Shown: piece after piece, positions 14,360-23,570 of the stretch
Layout: every line of letters begins with the position of its first letter
Position numbering within the stretch: position 1 is the stretch's first letter
Assembly: GCA_001304015.1 (NCBI GenBank)
Contig: LJUY01000025.1
Location: 1-32,149, forward strand
DNA: 32,149 bases
Direction: 5' to 3'
Source: a candidate division Zixibacteria bacterium SM23_81
Lineage (GTDB): Bacteria; SM23-81
The notes under the pieces: model-generated
Database searches by the model: none
Seen by the model: only the letters and a program-made list of their open reading frames with translations
What the model was told of the DNA's origin: nothing
Position numbers and translations under genes: made by a program

Positions 14360-17266
14360 ATGGCCAGAGTAGATGTTCTATCGAATTTTGTAGCCCTCGA
14401 TCTGGAGACCACGGGCTTGAACCCGGAGGTGGACCACATCATCGAGGCAGGAGCTGTTAGGTTCCGGGATGGCCAAGCGGTAGCTGAGCTGTCCCAGCTC
14501 ATCGATCCGCAGGTGACCATTCCTCAGTTCATCACTCGAATCACCGGCATCTCCACGGAGGACTGTCGGGGACAGCCAGACATTGTTCAGGTTCTGCCCC
14601 AGCTCCTTGATTTTCTGGGAAAAGATCCTCTTGTGGTTCAAAACGCTCCCTTCGACATGGCTTTTCTTCAGGCTGCCTTGGGAAAGGCTTTTCTTCCACC
14701 TCTGTCCAACACCATCTTCGACACCCTCATTCTCTCGTGTATTTTGCTGCCCCAACTGCGAGATCATCGGCTTTCTACTCTGGTTGAATTTTACGGCATT
14801 TCCCTGGAGAAAGCTCACAGGGCTCTGGAGGATGCCCGGGCCACGGGAGAGGTTTTTTTATCATTGGCTCAACAGTTGATAGGGCTAGACCTGGCCTCCA
14901 TCAGCCTGTTGTCTCGTCTGGTAGCTGGCTCGGGATCCGGGCTTGAGGTTATCTTCTCTCAAGGCTTGAAAAAAACCATCCGGGAGGTTCTCTCTCGAAA
15001 AATTCCCACCGAGAGCCGCCATGATCTTCTGCAGGACTTCTTTAATCTTTCCGGCGAGGCCTCCGCGGAATCCCTGGGTTTGAGGGAGCAGGATGAGTAT
15101 CAACATCTGGACGATTCAGCCATGGAGGCTCTCCTGGGGCCGCAGACTTCCCTAGGCCAGGCTTTAGGTCAGTACGAGCACCGACCGCAGCAAGCACAGA
15201 TGATCCGAGCCGTAGCCAGGGCCTTCAACAGCGGCGAGTTTCTCTCCGTGGAGGCCGGCACCGGCACTGGCAAGTCTTTAGCCTACCTGATACCAGCCGT
15301 CTACTGGGCCGTGCAAAATGGGGAGCGAGTGATCGTCTCCACTCACACTAAAAATTTGCAGGAACAGCTCTTTTTGAAGGATATCCCCCTGTTACACGAT
15401 ACCTTGGAGGTGCCCTTCAGCGCCGCCCTGGTGAAAGGCCGCGCCAACTACCTTTGCCTGAATAAGTGGAACTGGGTTTTGTCTCAGGCCGAACAGGTCT
15501 TGACGGTCCAAGAGCGCCAACTTCTTCTTCCTCTGGTCCTCTGGGCGCAGCAGACTGAAACCGGAGACGTGGTGGAGAACACCGGCTTCAAAGCAGACCC
15601 CGGCTTATGGAGCAAAGTGTGCGCGGAACACAATTACTGTTTGGGACCGCGATGCAAGTTTCACGGTCGTTGTTTCGTAATGCGTATCCGTCGTGCGGCG
15701 GCTCATTCTCACATCGTGGTGGTCAACCACTCCCTGTTCTTCTCCGATTTAGCTTCTGATAACGCCGTGCTTTCCGATTATTGTCACGTTATATTCGACG
15801 AGGCCCACAGCTTGGAGCGGGTCGCTACCCAATATTTGGGAACCGAGCTGAACTGGTGGATGTTGCGAGCCTTGCTCAACCGCCTCTATCAGCGCGAGGC
15901 CTTGGAGTTAGGAGCCCTGCCGACCCTTAGGCGTCGGGCGGAGCATGCTGCCATCTCCGATGTGCTTCGCGAGAGATTTCTGGACCGCATCGGCCAGGCG
16001 GTGGAAGACCGCGAACTTTTATGGGGGGTGGCGGTTGATTTCTTTAATCTGCTGACGGAGAAGGCGTTGGCTCTTTATGGTAGGCAGGAGAGGGGGTATA
16101 CTGGAAAATACCGGTATCGCCCGGATGGGGAGTTAGTTAGGCTCATAAAGGAGCAGGCCGATGAGCTGGAGGGAGCCCTCGTCCAGTTGAAAGCCAGCCT
16201 CCTAGGACTGATAGAGATGCTGGAAATGCTTGGGCTGGAGAATTTTAAGGATGGAGAGCAATTGAAGGAAGAGCTCTTGGCCAAGGCCCGCGACGTCCAG
16301 GAGCTCATCGACGCACTTGGGCATCTGATCTCGGCCGAAGATGAGCATTTCGTATACTGGGTGGAGGTGCCGGCCCGGGAGGGAAGCTTCGACTCACGAC
16401 TGCTCAGTGCCCCGCTCAATATTGCTCAGTTGATGCGCACCCTGGTGTATAGTCGCCTGAGAACGGCCATCCATACCTCGGCCACCCTCAGTGTGGCCGA
16501 TCGGTTCGACTATTTCCAGGACAGGATCGGCCTTCTGCTGGTGGAACCCGAGAGGTTACGAACCCTTTCCCTGGGCTCGCCCTTTGACTTCGACGAGCAG
16601 GCTCTCGTCTGTCTGCCCTCTTATCTGCCCTCGCCCAAGGATTCGCACTTTCCGGATGCGGCTATCAGAGCCATACACAAAGCGCTTTTGGCCAGCAGGG
16701 GTGGGGCGCTGGTGCTGTTCACTTCCTACGAGATGCTTGACAGAGCTTACGGAGAACTCAGAAGTGAGCTTCAACAGCAGGGCATTGCGCTGTTGGGACA
16801 GGGCAAGGATGGATCGCGCACCAATATTCTGAACCGATTTCGAGAGGAGGAGGAATCGGTACTCATGGGCACTAACAGCTTCTGGGAGGGGGTAGACATT
16901 CCCGGGGAAACCCTGCGTTCCCTCGTGTTGGTCAAGCTCCCTTTTCTGGTGCCCACGGAGCCCATAGCGGAGGCCCACATGGAGCAGTTGGAAAAGCGGG
17001 GCCGGAACTCCTTTACAGAGTATGTTCTGCCCGAAGCGGTGATTCGATTTCGGCAGGGATTTGGTCGGTTGATCAGAAAGAGAGACGATCGAGGGGTAGT
17101 TCTCATTCTGGACAGGCGTGTGCTGAGCACAAGCTACGGGGCCACATTCCTAAGTTCCTTGCCCACTAGATCATGGATCTTTAACTCGACTGAAGCGTTA
17201 GTAAAGGACATCCGACGCTGGTTAGCAGGGGAAATAACACGACCCTCAGCGGGCCTGGGAGATTGA
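14360..17266 (+). CDS. dinG: DinG-type DNA helicase with N-terminal DnaQ-like exonuclease domain
   Basis: The 968-residue protein joins a DEDD 3'-5' exonuclease to an XPD/DinG helicase. The exonuclease (about 8-175) has VALDLETTGL (Asp14, Glu16), VVQNAPFDMAFL, and AHRALEDARATGEVF as the Exo III motif. The helicase has Walker A EAGTGTGKS (299-306), DEAH (480-483), a late NSFWEGVDIPGE, and motif VI FRQGFGRLIRKRDD. Cysteines 366, 427, 432 and 438 have the spacing of the E. coli DinG 4Fe-4S cluster, unlike the cluster-less Bacillus version. Relatives unwind DNA-RNA hybrids and 5'-overhang DNA during repair and replication-transcription conflicts. ATG 14360 is preferred over GTG 14342, which directly follows the terminator T run; neither has a strong ribosome site. 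Confidence 0.9.
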   Translation: MARVDVLSNFVALDLETTGLNPEVDHIIEAGAVRFRDGQAVAELSQLIDPQVTIPQFITRITGISTEDCRGQPDIVQVLPQLLDFLGKDPLVVQNAPFDMAFLQAALGKAFLPPLSNTIFDTLILSCILLPQLRDHRLSTLVEFYGISLEKAHRALEDARATGEVFLSLAQQLIGLDLASISLLSRLVAGSGSGLEVIFSQGLKKTIREVLSRKIPTESRHDLLQDFFNLSGEASAESLGLREQDEYQHLDDSAMEALLGPQTSLGQALGQYEHRPQQAQMIRAVARAFNSGEFLSVEAGTGTGKSLAYLIPAVYWAVQNGERVIVSTHTKNLQEQLFLKDIPLLHDTLEVPFSAALVKGRANYLCLNKWNWVLSQAEQVLTVQERQLLLPLVLWAQQTETGDVVENTGFKADPGLWSKVCAEHNYCLGPRCKFHGRCFVMRIRRAAAHSHIVVVNHSLFFSDLASDNAVLSDYCHVIFDEAHSLERVATQYLGTELNWWMLRALLNRLYQREALELGALPTLRRRAEHAAISDVLRERFLDRIGQAVEDRELLWGVAVDFFNLLTEKALALYGRQERGYTGKYRYRPDGELVRLIKEQADELEGALVQLKASLLGLIEMLEMLGLENFKDGEQLKEELLAKARDVQELIDALGHLISAEDEHFVYWVEVPAREGSFDSRLLSAPLNIAQLMRTLVYSRLRTAIHTSATLSVADRFDYFQDRIGLLLVEPERLRTLSLGSPFDFDEQALVCLPSYLPSPKDSHFPDAAIRAIHKALLASRGGALVLFTSYEMLDRAYGELRSELQQQGIALLGQGKDGSRTNILNRFREEEESVLMGTNSFWEGVDIPGETLRSLVLVKLPFLVPTEPIAEAHMEQLEKRGRNSFTEYVLPEAVIRFRQGFGRLIRKRDDRGVVLILDRRVLSTSYGATFLSSLPTRSWIFNSTEALVKDIRRWLAGEITRPSAGLGD

Positions 17267-17276
17267 AATCCGCAGT

Positions 17277-18077
17277 TCAATGCTGACGATACCGCTTGCT
17301 GGCCCATTCCAGCAGATCTTCCTCCTCTTTGGTGAGGCTTTCTCTTCCCTCCTGGGAGATTTTCTGTAAGATCTCGTCCACCTTCCGCTCCATCTCCCGT
17401 TCCTCCTGTTCCCTCAGGCGTTTTTGGCCTTCTCCCTTGGATTTTGACCCCCGGAGGATGTCCCCCAAAAGATAGGAGAAGCGTTCCCGTTTCAGATACA
17501 GGTAACCGAAGAGCATCCCACCCAGGTGTGCGAAGTGGGCTATGCCGCTCGATGCGTGTCCACGAGAGGCAAAGAGTTCCATAACAGCGAGGAAGATGAC
17601 GAAGTGCTTGGCCTTAACGGGCAGAAGAAAGTAAAAGTAAACTGGACGGTTGGGAAACATCATACCGTAGGCCACCAGAATGCCGTAAATGGCTCCGGAA
17701 GCGCCAATGGTGGGAATGGGCGAATTCATAGCCGTCAGCCAGCTTAAAAATCCAGCACCTACACCTGTGATGAAGTAGTATTTGATAAATTCACGGCTTC
17801 CCCAATACCGCTCGATCTCAGACCCGAACATCCACAGGATGAACATGTTCAGGAAAAGATGCCAGAATCCTCCATGAAGAAACATGTAGGTGAAGAACTG
17901 CCAGATGAACAATCGTCTCAGGACAAACCGGGGCACCAGACCTAAGACATAGATCATTTCGGTGCCCCCCGTGATATACTCCAGCAAGAAGACGATCACA
18001 TTGATGATCAGCAGAGATTTGACCATGGGGGTAAGCATGCTCCCGAAACCGAAACGGGGCCGGTAATAATAAGACAT
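17277..18077 (-). CDS. Rhomboid family intramembrane serine protease
   Basis: The 266-residue membrane protein cleaves substrates inside the lipid bilayer with a Ser-His dyad. The catalytic serine is Ser127 in TIGASGAIYG, and the histidine is His184 in AHFAHLGGMLFG. The family HGGFWHLFLNMFILWMFG loop/helix is at 69-85. Six helices span about residues 18-200. A charged cytosolic tail (about 205-266) is rich in Lys/Glu and ends in KEEEDLLEWASKRYRQH, a short C-terminal module seen in many bacterial rhomboids. ATG 18077 has AGGGGAG about 9 bases upstream. The gene is convergent with the helicase gene (10 bases apart) and divergent from hutH. The substrate is unknown. Confidence 0.92.
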   Translation of the reverse strand: MSYYYRPRFGFGSMLTPMVKSLLIINVIVFLLEYITGGTEMIYVLGLVPRFVLRRLFIWQFFTYMFLHGGFWHLFLNMFILWMFGSEIERYWGSREFIKYYFITGVGAGFLSWLTAMNSPIPTIGASGAIYGILVAYGMMFPNRPVYFYFLLPVKAKHFVIFLAVMELFASRGHASSGIAHFAHLGGMLFGYLYLKRERFSYLLGDILRGSKSKGEGQKRLREQEEREMERKVDEILQKISQEGRESLTKEEEDLLEWASKRYRQH

Positions 18078-18165
18078 GGATTTCGCTCCCCTAATTTTTA
18101 TCTTGCGTGAGGGATTTGGGTAAGGACTCAGTATATATAATTAAACTACCTAAGCCTGGGAAAGT

Positions 18166-18171
18166 TGTCAA
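18166..18171 (-). promoter_or_regulatory. Possible -35 element for the rhomboid gene
   Basis: Read on the minus strand this is TTGACA, followed by an AT-rich stretch with TATATA. The best -10 candidates are either weak at 17 bases (TAGTTT) or too far away, so only the -35 box is supported. Confidence 0.35.
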
Positions 18172-18262
18172 GAGAAATTTTGACCCATTCGCCGACACCA
18201 CCTTTTCCCGTTTTAAAGCCGAGCCCGTAGCTGTTATGGCGGTTCTGGGAAGCAAATAAGCC

Positions 18263-18268
18263 TTGACA
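18263..18268 (+). promoter_or_regulatory. Possible -35 element upstream of hutH
   Basis: A perfect TTGACA lies about 70 bases before hutH in a T-rich region, but the position 17 bases downstream is a T run without a TATAAT match. A regulator-dependent promoter would fit, since hut genes are usually inducible (inference). Confidence 0.4.
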
Positions 18269-18333
18269 AATTCAGTTAAGTTTTGTTTTTTTGATGAGGA
18301 TTTGGCAATGGTTCAGCCGATGAGGAGGAATTC

Positions 18334-19863
18334 ATGCCAGCTGTGGTTATCGATGGAGAAAAGCTCACCTTGGGGGATGTGGAGCGGGTTGCCGTGAAAG
18401 GAGCGCCACTGAGACTGTCCGCCAGGGCTGTCCAAAAGATGAGAGGTTCTCGCCACCTGGTGGAGAAGGTACTTAGCTCGAAAGAGATGGTTTACGGCAT
18501 CAACACCGGGTTTGGAAGGCTCTGTCAGGTGGTTATTCCCAGGGGCCAGATTCAACGTCTCCAGAGAAATCTGGTAGTCAGCCATGCCGCCGGGGTGGGC
18601 CGCCCTCTGCCCAGCGAGCTGGTCCGAGCCTTGATGCTGCTGCGAGCCAACGTTTTGGCTAAAGGGTATTCTGGCGTTAGGCCAGAGGTGGTTGAGATCT
18701 TGGTGGCCATGCTGAACGCCAAAGTCCATCCAGTAGTCCCTGAGCAGGGGTCGGTGGGAGCAAGCGGCGATCTGGCGCCCTTATCTCATGTAGCTCTGGC
18801 CCTCATCGGTAAGGGTCAGGTGACCTATCGTGGGAAGCGGATGCCTGCGGCCCGCGCCCTCAAAATGACGGGACTGGCACCTTTGAAACTGCAGGCCAAG
18901 GAGGGATTGGCCCTGCTCAACGGAACTCAAGCCATGACGGCTCTGGGCTGTCTGACCCTTCTGCGCGCCGAACTCTTGGCCAAGACAGCCGATATTTCCG
19001 GAGCTTTGAGCCTGGAGGCTTTGCTGGGTACCATGGCGTCCTTCCATCGTCGCCTTCATGATGTCAGACCCCACCGCGGGCAAAGAAATTCAGCCCGAAA
19101 CCTCCGCTTCCTCATGCGCGGTAGCCAGATCATAGCTTCGCACCGGGACTGCCCCAGGGTGCAGGATGCTTACAGCCTGCGGTGTATGCCCCAGGTACAC
19201 GGCGCGGCTCGAGACACCTTTCGGCACGTTCGTGAGGTCCTGGCTGTGGAGGTCAATTCGGCCACAGATAATCCCCTTGTTTTCCCCGAGGAGAAGTTGA
19301 TCATCTCCGGGGGAAATTTTCATGGCCAGCCAGTGGCTGTGGCCATGGATGCTTTGGGGATGGGCCTTTGTTCTTTAGCAAACATCTCAGAACGTAGGAT
19401 CGCCCGGCTGATGGACGACAACGTGAGCCAGCTGCCTGCCTTTTTGTCCTCCAAGCCCGGTCTAAACTCAGGATTCATGATGGCTCAGACCACGGCCGCC
19501 GCTCTGGTGTCGGAGAACAAGGTCCTGGCCCATCCCGCCAGCGTTGATTCCATCCCCACTTCGGCAAACCAGGAGGATTATGTCAGCATGGGAATGACCG
19601 CTGGGCGCAAGGCCTTGCAGATATTGGAGAACGCCGAGATGGTCGTGGGCATCGAGCTGCTCTGTGCCGCTCAGGGTGTGGATCTGCGGTCGCCCCTGAA
19701 GCCGGGAAGAGGCACTCTGGCGGCCCATAGGGCTATCAGGAAGCACATCTCGCGCCTGGATGAAGATCGCATCTTGGCTCCAGATCTAGAGCGCGCCGCC
19801 GCTCTGGTCCGGGAGGGAGAGGCGCTGAGGGCCGTGGAGCGAACCGTAGGGAAATTGTTGTAG
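18334..19863 (+). CDS. hutH: Histidine ammonia-lyase
   Basis: It removes ammonia from L-histidine to give urocanate, the first step of histidine breakdown. The 509-residue protein has the self-forming MIO prosthetic group motif Ala143-Ser144-Gly145 within GSVGASGDLAPLSH, almost exactly the position in the Pseudomonas enzyme. The active-site Tyr54 lies in VYGINTGFG, and NSATDNPLVF and GNFHGQPVA also fit the family. Length is typical. ATG 18334 is preceded by GAGGAGG about 7 bases upstream. The remaining hut genes (hutU, hutI) follow about 2 kb downstream on the same strand, separated by an unrelated secreted-protein gene. Phenylalanine or tyrosine lyases share the fold, but the hut context settles the substrate. 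Confidence 0.94.
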   Translation: MPAVVIDGEKLTLGDVERVAVKGAPLRLSARAVQKMRGSRHLVEKVLSSKEMVYGINTGFGRLCQVVIPRGQIQRLQRNLVVSHAAGVGRPLPSELVRALMLLRANVLAKGYSGVRPEVVEILVAMLNAKVHPVVPEQGSVGASGDLAPLSHVALALIGKGQVTYRGKRMPAARALKMTGLAPLKLQAKEGLALLNGTQAMTALGCLTLLRAELLAKTADISGALSLEALLGTMASFHRRLHDVRPHRGQRNSARNLRFLMRGSQIIASHRDCPRVQDAYSLRCMPQVHGAARDTFRHVREVLAVEVNSATDNPLVFPEEKLIISGGNFHGQPVAVAMDALGMGLCSLANISERRIARLMDDNVSQLPAFLSSKPGLNSGFMMAQTTAAALVSENKVLAHPASVDSIPTSANQEDYVSMGMTAGRKALQILENAEMVVGIELLCAAQGVDLRSPLKPGRGTLAAHRAIRKHISRLDEDRILAPDLERAAALVREGEALRAVERTVGKLL

Positions 19864-19904
19864 GGATCGGGTTTGAGCAAAATTTTTTGAATGCGGGTTA
19901 AGAT

Positions 19905-21674
19905 ATGAACGCTAAAGCAAAATCTTGCCTACTTATTGTTCTGTCTTTGCCTCTGCTCCTCTGTAACCCGGCTTGGGCCGCTGCAACAGAACTGGCCTGG
20001 AGCGCCTTTTTGGGAGGTAACGAGGACGAATTTGACTCGGACATCGCCGCAGACAGCTTCGGCAACGCTTATGTGACCGGGCTCACTCAATCAATCGATT
20101 TTCCCACCACAGTTGGCGTTTTCGACACGACCTACAACGGGGGATATAGTGACGTTTTTGTGGCCAAGATTAATCCCACCGGAACCGCCTTTTCCTACGC
20201 TACTTTCCTGGGAGGAAGTGGTGTTGACCATGTTTTGGGCATTTGCTTGGACGGTACCAGTAATGCCTACGTGACCGGGGAAACTCGTTCAACAGATTTT
20301 CCCACCACAGCTGGCGCTTTTGATACGACATTTAGCGGCGGTTATTATGATGTCTTTGTGGCTAAACTCAACTCTACTGGAAGCATCCTCGAGTACTCCA
20401 CCTTTCTAGGAGGAGACCAGGCTGAAACTGGCTCTGCCATCACCGTGGACAGCGCCGGCAACGCCCACATAACTGGGATGACCCAATCAGACGGCTTTCC
20501 CACCACCGCCGGTGCGTATGATTCCATATTCAACGGTGGCGATGATGTTTTTGTGGTCAAGCTCAACTCCGCAGGAAGTGCCCTCAAGTACTCTACCTTT
20601 CTGGGGGGACAGGACGACGATAGTGGTCATGATATCTCCTTGGATGGTTCTGGCAATGTCCACGTCGTGGGGGAGACTCGTTCATCTGATTTTCCCACTG
20701 CTGCTGGGGTCTTCGATGAGATACACAACGGCTTATACGATGTCTTTATAGCTAAGCTTAATTCCACGGGAGGCGTCCTTGATTATTGTACTTTCCTGGG
20801 AGGAAACGATGACGACTATGGCTCAAGCATCTTCTTGGACGGTTCCGCCAATGCGTATGTGACCGGAGAGACTCGTTCATCCGATTTTCCCACCACCGCA
20901 GAAGCTTTCGATACCACACTTAACGGATCCAGTGATATTTTTGTGGCCCAGCTTAATGCGGCAGGGAACGATCTTAACTATTCGACTTATCTAGGAGGAG
21001 ATTCCATCGATATAGGCCTTGACATCAGCGTTGACGACGCCAACAATGTTTACGTGACAGGGGAAACTGTTTCGGCCGACTTTCCCATCACCGCTGGGGC
21101 TTTCGATGAGATTTTTAACGGAGTATGGGACGTCTTTGTGGTCAAGCTCAACTCCGTAGGAAGCACTCTCGAGTATTCTACTTTCCTGGGAGGAAATGAT
21201 TACGATGGTGGCCGTGGCATCTTCTGGGATGGTTTCGGAAACGCCTACGTGACCGGGGAAACGTATTCGTCCGATTTTCCCGTTACTTCTGGGGCTTTCG
21301 ATACCACACTCGATGGATATTCCGATGTCTTTGTGACCAAGCTGAGCCTGGGTAGCACTGCAGTCGAATCAGGAGCTACACTAGATGTGGTGCCAAAGAC
21401 CTGTGCCCTCCATCAGAATTACCCCAATCCTTTCAACGCCATCACCGAGATCCGCTATGAGATCCCTAAACATAGCCATGTGACCTTGAATATCTTTAAT
21501 ACACTGGGGCAGGTGGTGCGGACTCTGGTGGATGGGAATCAAAGAGTCGGTTCGCATACGATCTTTTGGGATGGTCGAGACGGTGATGGAAAAGAGGTAG
21601 CCAGCGGTTTGTATTTCTGCCAGTTGAAAGCGGGTGATTTTGATAATACCATCAAGATGGTATTGGTGAAGTGA
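19905..21674 (+). CDS. Secreted SBBP-repeat protein with FlgD-like / type IX-type sorting tail
   Basis: The 589-residue protein has a signal peptide (LLIVLSLPLLLCNPAWA, cleavage near Ala25-Ala27) and seven SBBP repeats of 65-66 residues each (about residues 30-481), a bladed beta-propeller type. Each repeat contains FLGG, GNAYVTGET, a DFPTTAGAFDTT segment and DVFVAKLN. The last 90 residues form the sorting tail, with NYPNPFNAITEI, LGQVVRTLVD and SGLYFCQLKAGDF, ending in KMVLVK. Relatives are surface or extracellular proteins of unknown ligand. The gene lies between hutH (41 bases upstream) and hutU on the same strand, with no obvious link to histidine breakdown. The start has only a weak GGTTAAG site. 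The propeller may bind polysaccharide or mediate adhesion (inference). Confidence 0.85.
   Translation: MNAKAKSCLLIVLSLPLLLCNPAWAAATELAWSAFLGGNEDEFDSDIAADSFGNAYVTGLTQSIDFPTTVGVFDTTYNGGYSDVFVAKINPTGTAFSYATFLGGSGVDHVLGICLDGTSNAYVTGETRSTDFPTTAGAFDTTFSGGYYDVFVAKLNSTGSILEYSTFLGGDQAETGSAITVDSAGNAHITGMTQSDGFPTTAGAYDSIFNGGDDVFVVKLNSAGSALKYSTFLGGQDDDSGHDISLDGSGNVHVVGETRSSDFPTAAGVFDEIHNGLYDVFIAKLNSTGGVLDYCTFLGGNDDDYGSSIFLDGSANAYVTGETRSSDFPTTAEAFDTTLNGSSDIFVAQLNAAGNDLNYSTYLGGDSIDIGLDISVDDANNVYVTGETVSADFPITAGAFDEIFNGVWDVFVVKLNSVGSTLEYSTFLGGNDYDGGRGIFWDGFGNAYVTGETYSSDFPVTSGAFDTTLDGYSDVFVTKLSLGSTAVESGATLDVVPKTCALHQNYPNPFNAITEIRYEIPKHSHVTLNIFNTLGQVVRTLVDGNQRVGSHTIFWDGRDGDGKEVASGLYFCQLKAGDFDNTIKMVLVK
19992..21347 (+). 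repeat. Seven tandem 195-198 bp coding repeats (SBBP units)
   Basis: FLGG (YLGG once) recurs at residues 35, 101, 167, 232, 297, 362 and 427 of the encoded protein. That gives steps of 66, 66, 65, 65, 65 and 65 residues. The units are clearly related at DNA level (for example the GATTTTCCCACCAC block recurs), so the array may change copy number by recombination. Confidence 0.9.
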
Positions 21675-21734
21675 GGTGGATAGGTTGGAGATCCTGTTCC
21701 CTTCTTGGAGTCATTGAGAGCCCTACGTTTCACT

Positions 21735-21772
21735 CAGAGCTTGTTCCTTCATTTTATTCAGGACAGGCTCTG
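21735..21772. repeat. Inverted repeat between the SBBP gene and hutU
   Basis: CAGAGCTTGTTC (21735-21746) pairs with GGACAGGCTCTG (21761-21772), with two G-T pairs, around a 14-base loop. No T run follows, so it is not a normal terminator. It may mark RNA processing or be a mobile-element remnant. Confidence 0.55.
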
Positions 21773-21845
21773 AATGGAATGGAGGGATAGACTCCGCTTA
21801 GGGCTTTGGCCCACGCACTTCTCGTAATGAAAAAACCTTTGAATT

Positions 21846-21870
21846 TTAGATAGTTAAACAGTTTATCTAA
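21846..21870. promoter_or_regulatory. Palindrome upstream of hutU, possible operator
   Basis: TTAGATA (21846-21852) and TATCTAA (21864-21870) are perfect inverted repeats around an 11-base spacer, about 25 bases before hutU and overlapping where a promoter or leader would be. This is the geometry of a dimeric repressor site, but it could also be a weak hairpin. Confidence 0.35.
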
Positions 21871-21893
21871 GAAAAAAGTTGAGGTGAAACATC

Positions 21894-23546
21894 ATGCCTA
21901 TACCTAATATCAAAGCCCCTCACGGCACCGCTCTGTCCTGCCGCGGTTGGCATCAAGAGGCGGCCATGCGCATGTTGATGAATAACCTAGATGCTCAAGT
22001 GGCTGAGAAGCCGGAGGAGCTCATCGTCTACGGGGGCACAGGGAAGGCAGCCCGTAACTGGGATTGCTACCGGGCCATCGTGGAGAGCCTGAAAAACCTG
22101 GATGACGAAGAGACCCTTGTGGTCCAGTCCGGCAAACCCGTGGGGATTTTCCGGACCTATCCACAAGCCCCTCGGGTGCTCATCGCCAACTCCCTTTTAG
22201 TGCCTGAGTGGGCCACCTGGGAGCATTTCTGGGACCTGGAGGATCGCGGCCTGATCATGTATGGCCAGATGACGGCGGGAAGCTGGATCTACATCGGCAC
22301 CCAGGGCATTCTTCAGGGAACCTACGAGACCCTGGCAGAGTGTGCCCGGCAGCACTTCGGGGATTCCCTAAAGGGCAAGCTCGTGCTCACCGCCGGTATG
22401 GGAGGGATGGGTGGTGCCCAACCCCTGGCGGTGACCATGAATGAGGGTATATGCCTGGACGTGGAGGTAGATCGAGAGCGAATCAAGAGGCGCCTGGACA
22501 CGGGCTACTGCGATACCATGACCGAGAGTCTGGATGAGGCCCTGAAGCTGGTGGAGAAAGCGATCAGCCGAGAAGAACCCCTGTCAGTGGGTTTGGTAGG
22601 CAACGCCTCGGAGACACACCCCGAATTGGTGAAAAGGGGTATTACCCCGGATGTGCTCACCGATCAGACCTCTGCACACGACGCTCTCAATGGATATGTG
22701 CCGGGCAAGATGAGCCTGGCAGAGGCCCTGGAGCTCAGAAATAAGAATCCGAAGGAATACACAAAAAGGGCCTATGAATCCATGGCCATTCACGTGGGGG
22801 CCATGTTGGCCATGCAGAAGAAGGGGGCAGTGACCTTTGACTACGGCAACAACATCCGCGGGCAGGCTCAAAAAGCTGGTGTGGCCAACGCCTTCGATTT
22901 CCCCGGCTTCGTTCCGGCTTTTATCCGACCTCTGTTCTGTCACGGCAAAGGCCCCTTCCGCTGGGCAGCCCTGTCCGGCGATCCCCAGGATATTCGCAAA
23001 ACGGATGAAGTGGTGCTCCGGGAGTTTCCCCAGGACACCGCCCTGGGGCGGTGGATCCGTCTGGCCCAGAAGAAGGTGCAGTTTCAGGGATTGCCCTCCC
23101 GCATCTGCTGGCTGGGATATGGCGAAAGGGCGCGCTTCGGCAAGATCATCAACGAGATGGTGGGCCGAGGGGAGCTGAAGGCCCCCATCGTCATCGGACG
23201 CGATCATCTTGATTGCGGATCGGTGGCCTCGCCGCATCGGGAGACGGAGGGGATGAAGGACGGGTCCGACGCCATCGCCGACTGGCCCATTCTCAATGGC
23301 TTATTGAACGCGATCTCGGGAGCCTCCTGGGTCTCCGTGCATCACGGAGGGGGTGTGGGCATAGGTTTGTCCATCCACGCCGGGATGGTCATCGTGGCCG
23401 ATGGTACCAAGGAGATGGCTCATCGGCTGGACCGGGTACTGACCAATGACCCAGGTATTGGCGTGGCCCGTCATGCCGACGCTGGATATGAGGAAGCTAT
23501 CCAGACGGCCAAGAAAAAGGGCATCTGCATCCCTATGATGAAATGA
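21894..23546 (+). CDS. hutU: Urocanate hydratase
   Basis: It adds water to urocanate to give imidazolone propionate, using a tightly bound NAD as an electrophile. The 550-residue protein carries the urocanase signature [10 protein letters not shown] with the active-site Cys405 (Cys410 in Pseudomonas). It also has the NAD-binding [12 protein letters not shown] (168-179), [14 protein letters not shown] near residue 46, and [20 protein letters not shown] near the C-terminus. Length is normal. ATG 21894 is preceded by GAGGTGA about 7 bases upstream. It is followed 24 bases later by hutI, so the two are probably co-transcribed. A palindrome lies just before the gene. Confidence 0.96.
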   Translation: MPIPNIKAPHGTALSCRGWHQEAAMRMLMNNLDAQVAEKPEELIVYGGTGKAARNWDCYRAIVESLKNLDDEETLVVQSGKPVGIFRTYPQAPRVLIANSLLVPEWATWEHFWDLEDRGLIMYGQMTAGSWIYIGTQGILQGTYETLAECARQHFGDSLKGKLVLTAGMGGMGGAQPLAVTMNEGICLDVEVDRERIKRRLDTGYCDTMTESLDEALKLVEKAISREEPLSVGLVGNASETHPELVKRGITPDVLTDQTSAHDALNGYVPGKMSLAEALELRNKNPKEYTKRAYESMAIHVGAMLAMQKKGAVTFDYGNNIRGQAQKAGVANAFDFPGFVPAFIRPLFCHGKGPFRWAALSGDPQDIRKTDEVVLREFPQDTALGRWIRLAQKKVQFQGLPSRICWLGYGERARFGKIINEMVGRGELKAPIVIGRDHLDCGSVASPHRETEGMKDGSDAIADWPILNGLLNAISGASWVSVHHGGGVGIGLSIHAGMVIVADGTKEMAHRLDRVLTNDPGIGVARHADAGYEEAIQTAKKKGICIPMMK

Positions 23547-23570
23547 AAGACTGCGGATCTGGAGCGGAAT

